A stretch of 64,000 nucleotides of DNA from Paenibacillus tyrphae (GTDB taxonomy: Bacteria > Bacillota > Bacilli > Paenibacillales > NBRC-103111): NCBI RefSeq assembly GCF_027925525.1, contig NZ_BSDJ01000002.1, forward strand, positions 248,001 to 312,000. Direction: 5' to 3'. The translations under genes were made by a program, and so were the position numbers. Below, piece after piece: positions 16,969 to 24,303 of this stretch. How positions within the stretch are numbered: position 1 is the first letter of the stretch; each line of letters begins with the position of its first letter. The notes under the pieces were generated by a model. The model was not told where the DNA came from. It made no database searches and was given only the letters and a program-made list of their open reading frames with translations.

Positions 16969-17871
16969 TTAGACTCCCTCGTATGCAAAATCCACGTCTT
17001 CAGGCTTCCACCACATGACATAAGTGGAGGTTTCTCTTACAAACCGAACGGAACCGTCCTTACCTTCGATCAAATACTTCTCTACATTGTGCCTAAATAC
17101 ATCTTCTTGATCCTCGTCCACCGTTCCTAAAGTTCTTAGATCATCATAGGCTTCTTTTTTATTCCGAAAGTTTTTTTCAAACCCGTCTTTCACGATGACG
17201 ACGCTCGGATCAATCCCCAAGTCGTACAGCATATTAAACCGAATGTTATACCCGAGCTGGCGGTTTTCCTTGAAGTCCAGCTGTACATTGCCTCTTACTC
17301 CGCGAAATAAATCCAATTGTATCGATCTTAAGGACGGCCCGTTGGCAAAGCTCAAAAGAAAGACATATTTTTTGGCAAGCTTATTTAGTCTCTTAATATC
17401 TTTTAGCGCAACGGTGCGTGATGCAAAAACGACATCATGCTGTTCTAATTGGTTGATTTCACTTTCGTTATTCCAATCCACCAGATGAAAATGAACATTA
17501 TCCGCCTGCTCTTCTTCGGCGTATTTTCTTGCATAACTCAACATGTTCGGAGAAGCATCGATGGCGGTAACGCTGCTCACTTTTTTGGAAATGGGCACGC
17601 ACAATCTTCCTGTCCCGCAGCCTACATCCAGAACACGGTCACGGGGGTCCAGAATCATAGCGTCCACTTGATGTTTCGTATAACTTTTTTCCATTCTGGA
17701 CATTTTGTCATACATATAGCCGAACTGATCCCAAAACTTAGCCGGATCTACGTCCCTGTCATCCGTTGTCTTGCCATAAGCGAGTTCAAGCATCTTTTCC
17801 CAATTGATGATCCCGGCCATTCCATCCACATCCCTTTCAACTCCATTATTGGTACGAACCACATCATACAT
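16969..17871 (-). CDS. Class I SAM-dependent methyltransferase, first gene of a metal-chelate importer operon
   Basis: This protein of 300 residues or slightly fewer has the SAM-binding motif DRVLDVGCGTGRLCVPISK, followed by VTAIDASPNML and VHFHLVDWNNES. The far C-terminal part, about residues 170-300, is not one I recognise. The ATG at 17871 has no ribosome site; ATG at 17820 (MAGIINWEK) is the alternative. The operon behind it encodes a FecBCD importer, so the enzyme might modify the imported chelate or precursor. AT-rich codon use and an AT-rich promoter set the operon apart from its surroundings. Confidence 0.8.
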   Translation of the reverse strand: MYDVVRTNNGVERDVDGMAGIINWEKMLELAYGKTTDDRDVDPAKFWDQFGYMYDKMSRMEKSYTKHQVDAMILDPRDRVLDVGCGTGRLCVPISKKVSSVTAIDASPNMLSYARKYAEEEQADNVHFHLVDWNNESEINQLEQHDVVFASRTVALKDIKRLNKLAKKYVFLLSFANGPSLRSIQLDLFRGVRGNVQLDFKENRQLGYNIRFNMLYDLGIDPSVVIVKDGFEKNFRNKKEAYDDLRTLGTVDEDQEDVFRHNVEKYLIEGKDGSVRFVRETSTYVMWWKPEDVDFAYEGV

Positions 17872-17912
17872 ATTAATATTAAATAGATTTATTTAAAGTG
17901 ATTATCCGCACC

Positions 17913-17955
17913 ATTATATGGAATTCAATATACTTAATTATATTTAGATATAATT
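17913..17955 (-). promoter_or_regulatory. Promoter with 20-base palindromic operator for the importer operon
   Basis: TATAAT lies on the minus strand at 17918-17913. Just upstream, covering the -35 region, is the perfect palindrome AATTATATTTAGATATAATT (17936-17955, arms of eight around four bases). TTATATTTA also recurs exactly 20 bases apart (17938 and 17958). The layout suggests a repressor, perhaps metal-responsive, but the protein is not identified. Confidence 0.6.
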
Positions 17956-18039
17956 GATTATATTTAATTTTATTTGTGGAAATCAAAATATATGGCGAAC
18001 GACCGAGAACATTTGTACGACTCTATCACATATCGATGT

Positions 18040-19935
18040 CTACATCCGGTTCGGCGCAGGCAAGCCGAGGATGGACAGCCCGTCGTGCATCGTATCGCGA
18101 TACCGCCCGGCCAGCCATAGACGGAACCGCTTAGCGCCTTCGCCCGCTTTCAGAATCTCGCACGTCGCATAGAAATGGTTGAAAAGCGACGCCAGCTCAT
18201 ACAGGTACGTACAAAGCACATTTGGCGCCAAACCGGCAACAACTTCCTCCAAGGTCTCCGGCCAGTAAGCGAGCTGCTTGAGAACCGCATATTCCTGCGG
18301 CGCAAGCCCCTCTGCGACCGGATATGCCGCAATCTTGGCGATGTCGCTCATCGCCGTGTCCGTCAGGGAACGGCCTTTATCCAAAATGCTGCATGCACTG
18401 GCATAAGAGTACAATAAATACACGCCGGTATTGCCGGACACCTCCGTTGCCTGTTCCAAATCAAACACCACTTCCGTCTGCAGATGGAATTTAAGCAAAT
18501 AGTACCTGATCGCTGCCGCTGCGATCGAACGGCTGTCCAAACCTTCGTGCTGCGAGCGCTTTGCTTCGATGACGGCTTCCATGTGTGCGACAAGATCCGC
18601 CACTTTGATGCCGATCCCCTGTCTCCCGGACATCGGATACGATGACCTGCCGTCGGATGTATCGACGCCAAGACTTTCGGCCGTCGCCCGACTCAGTGAT
18701 ACCACTCCATAGCTGACGTGATACAGTTGAGCAGCTTGCTTATCGTACCCCAATGCAGACAATGCCTGCTTCACCATCTGCTGCGGGTACTCCTGGCGAT
18801 AGTCGATCACGTTGACGACCCTATCCGCCCGCCCAATGTCCTGCTCCACGCCTTGCGCATGCGTGGACCATACCCCATCGCCGAAGGATTGATAGCGGAA
18901 TTGTTTATCCAGCAAACCGAACTTCCATAGGTGATAGGCGATATCTTTCGCCGTATACGTCAGTATCCCGTTGGAACGTACCAGCACCTTGTCGCTGTGA
19001 AATTCCGTCTGTCCGGCTGGATCGCTCTCCTCCGCCATTTGCTTGAGCACCCAACAGCCCGCCAGCTTGCCTTCGCTTTCCTGCCGGAACAGATCGGTTT
19101 TTTGCAGCCTCTCAAACGTCTCCTGCCAGAAGCCTTCACGAACAATGCTGCTCTCCCACACCAGCACATCGTAGTCAATTCCAAACTGCCGCATGTCCTC
19201 CAGATGCTCCTTGACGATTTGCTCCGCTACCAACGTACCGAGCCAGGCAATATTGTTGTGACCTAGCTCCAAATGATGCAATACATTCGCCCGTTCCTGC
19301 TCCAGCTCGGGCTGTTCGCGGTACTTCCGGTTGATTTCCGCATAGACGTCCCAGCAAAAATCGCCAAACCGGGTATGCTGCTGCTGTACCGACGTCCGCA
19401 ATACGCCGACAACCGTATCGGCCAGTTGGTTGCCCAAATCGTCAATGTAATTGTGAACCTCAACCTGATGGCCCACCCGCTTAAGCATCCTTGCCAAAGT
19501 ATCGCCAATGCACGAATTACGCAAATGTCCGATATGCGCCGATTTATTCGGATTAATCGATGTATGCTCGATCAATACTTTTTTGCGCTCATTTTCCGGC
19601 TGGAAAGCATCCCGGCGATGCGAGTTAACGATCCAGTGCTCCCAATGGATAAACAAATTCACAAACCCCGGCGCCGCGACCTCAATATGCTCGAACCAAC
19701 CCGCAAGCCCCGGATGATGAACGAGCCTCGCCTTAATTTCGTTAGCGATCGTCAAGGGGTTTTTCTTGAGCACGCGCGCCAGCTTCATGGCCAGATTCGT
19801 GCTGTACTCCCCATGCCGGTCATTTGCCGGATGCTCAATCACGATCGACAGTTCTTGCGGTACGGCATGCCCCGCTTCTTGAAGAAGCTGCTCTGCAATG
19901 TCTTCAAGCGCTTGATGAAGCTGCTTATGAATCAT
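18040..19935 (-). CDS. argS: Arginyl-tRNA synthetase
   Basis: This class I synthetase of about 631 residues charges tRNA-Arg. The N-terminal additional domain is followed by the catalytic core with the HIGH motif in NKSAHIGHLRNSCIGD, then a KMSKS-region equivalent in PMSGRQGIGIKVADL, and a C-terminal DALR-type anticodon-binding domain ending NRM. ATG at 19935 has GGAGG eight bases upstream and is preferred over the upstream ATG at 19950. A T-box leader precedes it. In B. subtilis argS also neighbours the nar genes. Confidence 0.95.
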   Translation of the reverse strand: MIHKQLHQALEDIAEQLLQEAGHAVPQELSIVIEHPANDRHGEYSTNLAMKLARVLKKNPLTIANEIKARLVHHPGLAGWFEHIEVAAPGFVNLFIHWEHWIVNSHRRDAFQPENERKKVLIEHTSINPNKSAHIGHLRNSCIGDTLARMLKRVGHQVEVHNYIDDLGNQLADTVVGVLRTSVQQQHTRFGDFCWDVYAEINRKYREQPELEQERANVLHHLELGHNNIAWLGTLVAEQIVKEHLEDMRQFGIDYDVLVWESSIVREGFWQETFERLQKTDLFRQESEGKLAGCWVLKQMAEESDPAGQTEFHSDKVLVRSNGILTYTAKDIAYHLWKFGLLDKQFRYQSFGDGVWSTHAQGVEQDIGRADRVVNVIDYRQEYPQQMVKQALSALGYDKQAAQLYHVSYGVVSLSRATAESLGVDTSDGRSSYPMSGRQGIGIKVADLVAHMEAVIEAKRSQHEGLDSRSIAAAAIRYYLLKFHLQTEVVFDLEQATEVSGNTGVYLLYSYASACSILDKGRSLTDTAMSDIAKIAAYPVAEGLAPQEYAVLKQLAYWPETLEEVVAGLAPNVLCTYLYELASLFNHFYATCEILKAGEGAKRFRLWLAGRYRDTMHDGLSILGLPAPNRM

Positions 19936-19971
19936 TATCCCGACCTCCATATGGATAAATTTATGAAAATC

Positions 19972-20284
19972 AAAAAGGCCCCCGTCTCCAAAAAGAGACG
20001 AGAGCCTATTGCTTCCCGCGGTACCACTCTATGTGCAAATCGCCAAAATGGGCGATTCGCCGCTTATTCTTGTAACGGTCCGTGACCGGATCTGCCTACT
20101 GCGCATCGTCCCGAAGGCTTGTAGCCTAGCTTGACGAGTCCGGTTCGGCAAAGCATATCCCGGGTCCGCTTCATCCAAGACCAACGTACCGGCTTTCACC
20201 ACCCCCGGTTCGCTGCGACTGTTCGTCCTGAACTACTGTCCCGTTCATTTATGTTGGCTTATTCAATTCGTGGCACGATATTTA
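19972..20284 (-). promoter_or_regulatory. T-box leader of argS
   Basis: The minus-strand leader contains the T-box sequence AGAGTGGTACCGCGG (20030-20016), the antiterminator element that pairs with an uncharged tRNA acceptor end. A strong terminator follows, GGCTCTCGTCTC against GAGACGGGGGCC with a T-run, at 20006-19972. A long structured stem I region lies upstream. Uncharged tRNA-Arg should stabilise the antiterminator and let argS be read. The exact specifier codon was not resolved without folding; a CGG lies in the 3' half of stem I. Confidence 0.9.
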
Positions 20285-20290
20285 ACAGTA

Positions 20291-20319
20291 GTTATACCTG
20301 AATTGGAACGTATTGTCAA
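20291..20319 (-). promoter_or_regulatory. Sigma-A promoter of the argS T-box transcript
   Basis: TTGACA (20319-20314) and TATAAC (20296-20291) on the minus strand are separated by exactly 17 bases. The predicted start near 20284 begins the T-box leader. The promoter lies just after the end of selO. Confidence 0.8.
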
Positions 20320-20331
20320 GAACTTACACGA

Positions 20332-21807
20332 TCACGTACCGCAAAAGGTGCGGTAAGGACGATTGGATGGCGCGGGCAGCGTGCAGTATTCCGCTTGCTC
20401 GGGAGTGTGCTCGTACGGATTCGAAAGAGCCTGCACAAGCCGCTCCATTACACTGTAATCCCCCTGCTTCACCGCAGCGTCCAGCGCTTCTTCTACCCGG
20501 TGGTTGCGCGGGATGATCGCGGGATTGCTGCTGCGCATCAACTGCTGCGAAGAGGCCTGCGGCTCTTGCTGTCTCCCCCGTCTCGCCTGCCACATCTCAT
20601 GCCACTGCACGAACTCCGTCGTTCCGTTGAATGCCAAATTCTCGTGCTTATCAAACGTCAAAGCCCGGAACGTATTGGTATAGTCCGCCCGATGCTTCTG
20701 CATCATGACGAGAAGATCCTTCATCAGGGCTTCGTCCTCCGGCTCTTCGTTAAAGAGGCCCAGCTTCGCCCTCATTCCGGCAAGCCAATGACCGGCAAAC
20801 TGTTCGACAAAACCGGAAATGGCATCCTCCGCCAGCCGCACCGCCTCATCTTCGTCGTCGTGGAGCAGCGGCAATAACGCTTCGGCCAATCTGGCGAGAT
20901 TCCATGCGGCAATCGACGGCTGATTGCCATAGGCATAGCGGCCGTGAACGTCGATGGAGCTGAATACCGTTGCCGGATCATAGGCATCCATGAAAGCGCA
21001 AGGACCATAATCGATGGTCTCTCCGCTCAGGGCCATGTTATCGGTATTCATTACCCCGTGAATAAAGCCGACGAGCTGCCATTTGGCAATCAGCGCAGCC
21101 TGCCGCTTGATCACTTCCTGAAGCAGGGCTAGATAGCGGTTCTCCGCCGCGCCGGCTTCCGGATAATGCCTTTGGATGGTATAATCCGCCAAAGTCCGGA
21201 GCTCCTCGACGGTGCCCCAATTGGCAGCGTATTGAAAGGTGCCGACGCGTATATGACTGGCGGCCACCCGGGTCAGAATCGCACCGGGCAGCTCGGTTTC
21301 GCGGAAGATTTCCTCGCCGGTCGTCACCACCGCCAAGCTGCGGGTGGTCGGAATGCCGAGCGCATACATCGCTTCGCTGATGATATATTCGCGCAGCATC
21401 GGTCCAAGCGCCGCCCGACCGTCACCGCCACGGGAATACGGCGTTCTGCCCGATCCCTTAAGCTGAATATCTACCCGTGTATTGTCGGGGGTGATCTGTT
21501 CGCCAAGCAGCAAGGCTCGACCGTCTCCCAGCATGGTGAAATGCCCGAATTGATGCCCTGCGTAAGCCTGAGCAAGAGGCGCAGCCCCTTCGGGAATGCG
21601 GTTACCGGCAAACACCGCTGCACCCTCGCTGCCTCGCAGCGCCTCGGCGTTCAAGCCAAGGGATGCCGCTAACCGATCATTCAGAACGATCAGCTTCGGC
21701 GAGCGAACAGGGGGTGGCTCAAGCCTGGAAAAAAACGTATCCGGCAGGCGAGCATAGCTGTTGTCGAAATTCCATCCTGGATCTATGATTGCTTTGTTCT
21801 CAGTCAT
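20332..21807 (-). CDS. selO: SelO/YdiU family protein adenylyltransferase (AMPylase)
   Basis: This 491-residue pseudokinase-like enzyme transfers AMP to protein hydroxyl groups in the studied homologues. Recognisable stretches are [65 protein letters not shown] and DYGPCAFMD. The C-terminus reads TFCGT, with the conserved cysteine near the end and no selenocysteine signal. The start has AAAAAGGAG. It stands alone between argS and a hydrolase gene. In other organisms SelO responds to redox stress. Confidence 0.93.
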   Translation of the reverse strand: MTENKAIIDPGWNFDNSYARLPDTFFSRLEPPPVRSPKLIVLNDRLAASLGLNAEALRGSEGAAVFAGNRIPEGAAPLAQAYAGHQFGHFTMLGDGRALLLGEQITPDNTRVDIQLKGSGRTPYSRGGDGRAALGPMLREYIISEAMYALGIPTTRSLAVVTTGEEIFRETELPGAILTRVAASHIRVGTFQYAANWGTVEELRTLADYTIQRHYPEAGAAENRYLALLQEVIKRQAALIAKWQLVGFIHGVMNTDNMALSGETIDYGPCAFMDAYDPATVFSSIDVHGRYAYGNQPSIAAWNLARLAEALLPLLHDDEDEAVRLAEDAISGFVEQFAGHWLAGMRAKLGLFNEEPEDEALMKDLLVMMQKHRADYTNTFRALTFDKHENLAFNGTTEFVQWHEMWQARRGRQQEPQASSQQLMRSSNPAIIPRNHRVEEALDAAVKQGDYSVMERLVQALSNPYEHTPEQAEYCTLPAPSNRPYRTFCGT

Positions 21808-21876
21808 CGGATCTCCTTTTTACCGTTCAAAAATAAAATACAAGCCGACGTTTTAGTGTTTGTTTCTACCAGTTTG

Positions 21877-22749
21877 TTATACACTTTCCAGCGCGTTTGG
21901 GCATATTGTTGCCTGATAAATTCCTTTCAAAAACACATCAAACCATTCGTAGAATTCTTCTTTGTTACTTAAATGGACATTGTGGTCGGAATGTGACATT
22001 TCATGGGCAATACAATTCGGAATCAGGGATTGCATGCTAATAAAATCTTCGTCCGATATTGCTTGGTTGCCTTTTGCTCTGATTAACAATACCAGACACT
22101 GTATGCCCGGTAATAGATGAAACCAATTTTCATAATACGCCATGTTGGCAGCCATAGCCTGTGAACTGAACATCATCTGATACCCCTCTACAGTTTCCAC
22201 CAAACTATTCATAAAATACTGATATTCCAAATTTGAATCCGCAGCCTGTCTAATAAAATTCATTGCTTCGTTCCGTGTGGCAAAGGGTAAGGGCCAATTT
22301 TTTGTCAATGGGTCACGGAGTTGGCTTTTATCTATCATTACCTTGTTTGGCTCTGCAGGTCCTGATGCAGATTTGTCAAGGATAGCTACTGCTTTTACGT
22401 ACTCAGGATATACCGCTGCCAGATATCCTGCTACTGCTCCACCCATGGAATGACCTACTAAAATGATGGAATCTATCTTTAAATAATCTAATAGTTGAAT
22501 GATGTCCTCGGCCATTTCTTCAGCCGTATATTTGGATATAGGTTTACTACTCAATCCATGTCCTCTTTGATCTGGTGCGATAATTCTGTATTGTTCTCCA
22601 TAGTGTTGGATAAAATCAAACCAGGTTTCTGCTCTTCCCCTTCTTCCATGAAGACAAAGAATAGGTGGCCCTTCGGTTTTTGTATCAAAGTAAAACATAT
22701 CGATACTCTTCAACTTAGCAATGCTTCTGTAGATTTTGATTTTTTTCAT
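21877..22749 (-). CDS. Alpha/beta hydrolase
   Basis: This protein of about 290 residues has the alpha/beta-hydrolase fold: oxyanion-loop motif LCLHGRRGRAETW, nucleophile elbow GHSMGGAVAG, and a likely catalytic histidine in SHSDHNVHLS. The substrate is unknown. ATG at 22749 has GGAGG nine bases upstream and is preferred over the upstream ATG at 22788, which lies beyond the operator. A palindrome upstream (22775-22792) matches the operator of the neighbouring marR gene, so it is probably repressed by that regulator. Confidence 0.85.
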   Translation of the reverse strand: MKKIKIYRSIAKLKSIDMFYFDTKTEGPPILCLHGRRGRAETWFDFIQHYGEQYRIIAPDQRGHGLSSKPISKYTAEEMAEDIIQLLDYLKIDSIILVGHSMGGAVAGYLAAVYPEYVKAVAILDKSASGPAEPNKVMIDKSQLRDPLTKNWPLPFATRNEAMNFIRQAADSNLEYQYFMNSLVETVEGYQMMFSSQAMAANMAYYENWFHLLPGIQCLVLLIRAKGNQAISDEDFISMQSLIPNCIAHEMSHSDHNVHLSNKEEFYEWFDVFLKGIYQATICPNALESV

Positions 22750-22774
22750 ACAATTTTCCCTCCATAACTCGTTA

Positions 22775-22792
22775 TAGTTTGATATCAAACTA
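22775..22792. promoter_or_regulatory. MarR-type operator before the alpha/beta hydrolase
   Basis: TAGTTTGATATCAAACTA is a perfect 18-base palindrome between the marR stop and the hydrolase start. A near-identical copy lies in the marR promoter at 23241-23258 (TAGTTT-N6-AAACTA conserved in both), which ties the regulator to both genes. Confidence 0.75.
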
Positions 22793-22807
22793 AATTGATA
22801 AAAAAAA

Positions 22808-23230
22808 TTAAAAGTTATTATAAATCTTATTTAAAATTCTTACTAACTCTTCCTGTTCATTTTGTGAGATGTTTAAGTAAAAAACGTCTAGTACTGTATT
22901 GGATATTTCCTCGAACACAGGTTTCAGTTCATTCCCTTTGTGAGTTAAGGTCACATAAGCAACTCTTGCATCCGCTGTGTCTCTTTCCTTTGCCACATAT
23001 CCGAGTCTGACCAATTTATCCACAAGTGCCGTTACGGTTGATTTATCCCTGCCAATCTTCTCGGCAATCTCTGCCATAGTAAGTCTTGGCTTCTTAAAAA
23101 GAGCATGGAGGATATCACCATGTGAAGTTACAATACCCTCTACCCCGTGTTCCATCATCTCGGATACAATGAGTCGATTGACCTTCTCTCGTATTTTTGA
23201 AATTAATGATATACCATCTTTTTTTCTCAT
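22808..23230 (-). CDS. MarR-family transcriptional regulator, probably leaderless
   Basis: This protein of about 140 residues has the winged helix MAEIAEKIGRDKSTVTALVDKL and wing DTADARVAYVTLT of the MarR family. ATG at 23230 lies only six bases after the -10 element, and there is no ribosome site, so the transcript should start at or next to the AUG. GTG at 23236 is an alternative start. It probably represses itself and the downstream hydrolase through two matching palindromes. Confidence 0.88.
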   Translation of the reverse strand: MRKKDGISLISKIREKVNRLIVSEMMEHGVEGIVTSHGDILHALFKKPRLTMAEIAEKIGRDKSTVTALVDKLVRLGYVAKERDTADARVAYVTLTHKGNELKPVFEEISNTVLDVFYLNISQNEQEELVRILNKIYNNF

Positions 23231-23236
23231 GGCCAC

Positions 23237-23265
23237 ATTATAGTTTTACATCAAACTATTGTCAA
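23237..23265 (-). promoter_or_regulatory. Consensus promoter with embedded operator for marR
   Basis: TTGACA (23265-23260) and TATAAT (23242-23237) are both perfect sigma-A hexamers with a 17-base spacer. The operator TAGTTTTACATCAAACTA (23241-23258) fills the spacer, so bound regulator would exclude RNA polymerase. Confidence 0.85.
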
Positions 23266-23385
23266 TATGTAGATATGGGTGCCACTCCGACAGCATTTCA
23301 AAAATGTGAGAAATCGAGATTCAAAATTGGATCAGGTGCAAGGTTTTTGCGAGATTTCTTTATAAACCTCGCACCTGTAGTGATT

Positions 23386-24303
23386 CTAAGAATACATCTT
23401 GGCGATCTCGGCGATATGTCTGCGAAAGTCGTCGACCAATTCGGAAGGCGCCAGCAAGGTTACGTTCGTGCCATAGCTCATCAGATGCCGAATCGCGCTT
23501 TCTTTCGTATAATAGCAGGCATCGGCCAAGATCGTTCCGTCCGGACCGCTCTTAAGCTGATCCGGTAAAAATTCGTCTCTTACCCTCGTTTTTACCGCGG
23601 CTTGAAAACGAAAGCGTACACAGACGCACGGAGCCGCACCACTCTGGACGCGGTCGGCATCGACATCCTCTATCGATAGCCCGCGACGGCTAAACGTTTC
23701 GGACATCATCCGCACCCGGTTCATACGGGAAAGCCGAAAGACCCGCAAAGCGGAACGAACCCGGCAATACCCCCACAGGTACCAGGCATTGCTTTTCAAA
23801 TACAGTCCCATCGGCTCGACCATGCGCTGCGTTTCCGCGCCGTGAATATCCATATAATCCAACTGGACTAATCGGTGTTCCTTGATCGCAAGATGGAGCG
23901 TACGAAGATGCTCTTTGGCACCGGATGCCGGAGCAAAGTCAAGAAGCATCCCGCTCGTATCAAGATCATGCAGCTTATCCGAGATCAGGGCGCCGACCCG
24001 GTCCAGAAGCTCCGCCATCCCCGTATCGCCGGTTGCGGACTGCATCCCCCGCAAGGCATTGTAGATCGAATACAAATCCTCAAGCGACAAGTATTGTCTG
24101 TCCAGCCGGTAGCTCTGCATAATTTCGTACCCGCCGTCCGAACCGGAAAAAGAAACGACGGGAATGCCCGCCCGGTTGATCGTTTCCATGTCTCTGTAGA
24201 TCGTTCGGAGCGATACTTCAAACCGGGCGGCCAAGTCCGTTGCGCTTATTCTTTTGTGGTTCAATAGCATCATCGTAATCGAAAACAGCCGGTCAAGCCT
24301 CAA
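23386..24303 (-). CDS. YafY-type HTH/WYL-domain transcriptional regulator
   Basis: This 305-residue regulator has an N-terminal helix-turn-helix (ISATDLAARFEVSLRTIYRDM) and a WYL ligand-sensing domain (about residues 135-220; its loop reads LYLKSNAWYLWGYC). Its ATG overlaps the end of the UvrA2-like gene by 11 bases, so the two are co-transcribed. WYL regulators often answer to DNA damage or nucleic-acid ligands, which fits a DNA-repair-like partner, but the ligand is unknown. An imperfect inverted repeat lies after its end (23335-23378). Confidence 0.88.
   Translation of the reverse strand: MRLDRLFSITMMLLNHKRISATDLAARFEVSLRTIYRDMETINRAGIPVVSFSGSDGGYEIMQSYRLDRQYLSLEDLYSIYNALRGMQSATGDTGMAELLDRVGALISDKLHDLDTSGMLLDFAPASGAKEHLRTLHLAIKEHRLVQLDYMDIHGAETQRMVEPMGLYLKSNAWYLWGYCRVRSALRVFRLSRMNRVRMMSETFSRRGLSIEDVDADRVQSGAAPCVCVRFRFQAAVKTRVRDEFLPDQLKSGPDGTILADACYYTKESAIRHLMSYGTNVTLLAPSELVDDFRRHIAEIAKMYS

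Noticed and set aside
20332-20345. Selenocysteine at the SelO C-terminus
   Set aside because: The end reads TFCGT with an ordinary cysteine codon and a normal stop. No in-frame TGA with a following element is present.
23335-23378. Inverted repeat CAGGTGC...GCACCTG after the WYL regulator considered as terminator
   Set aside because: The stem is imperfect, the loop is long and there is no T-run on the minus strand.
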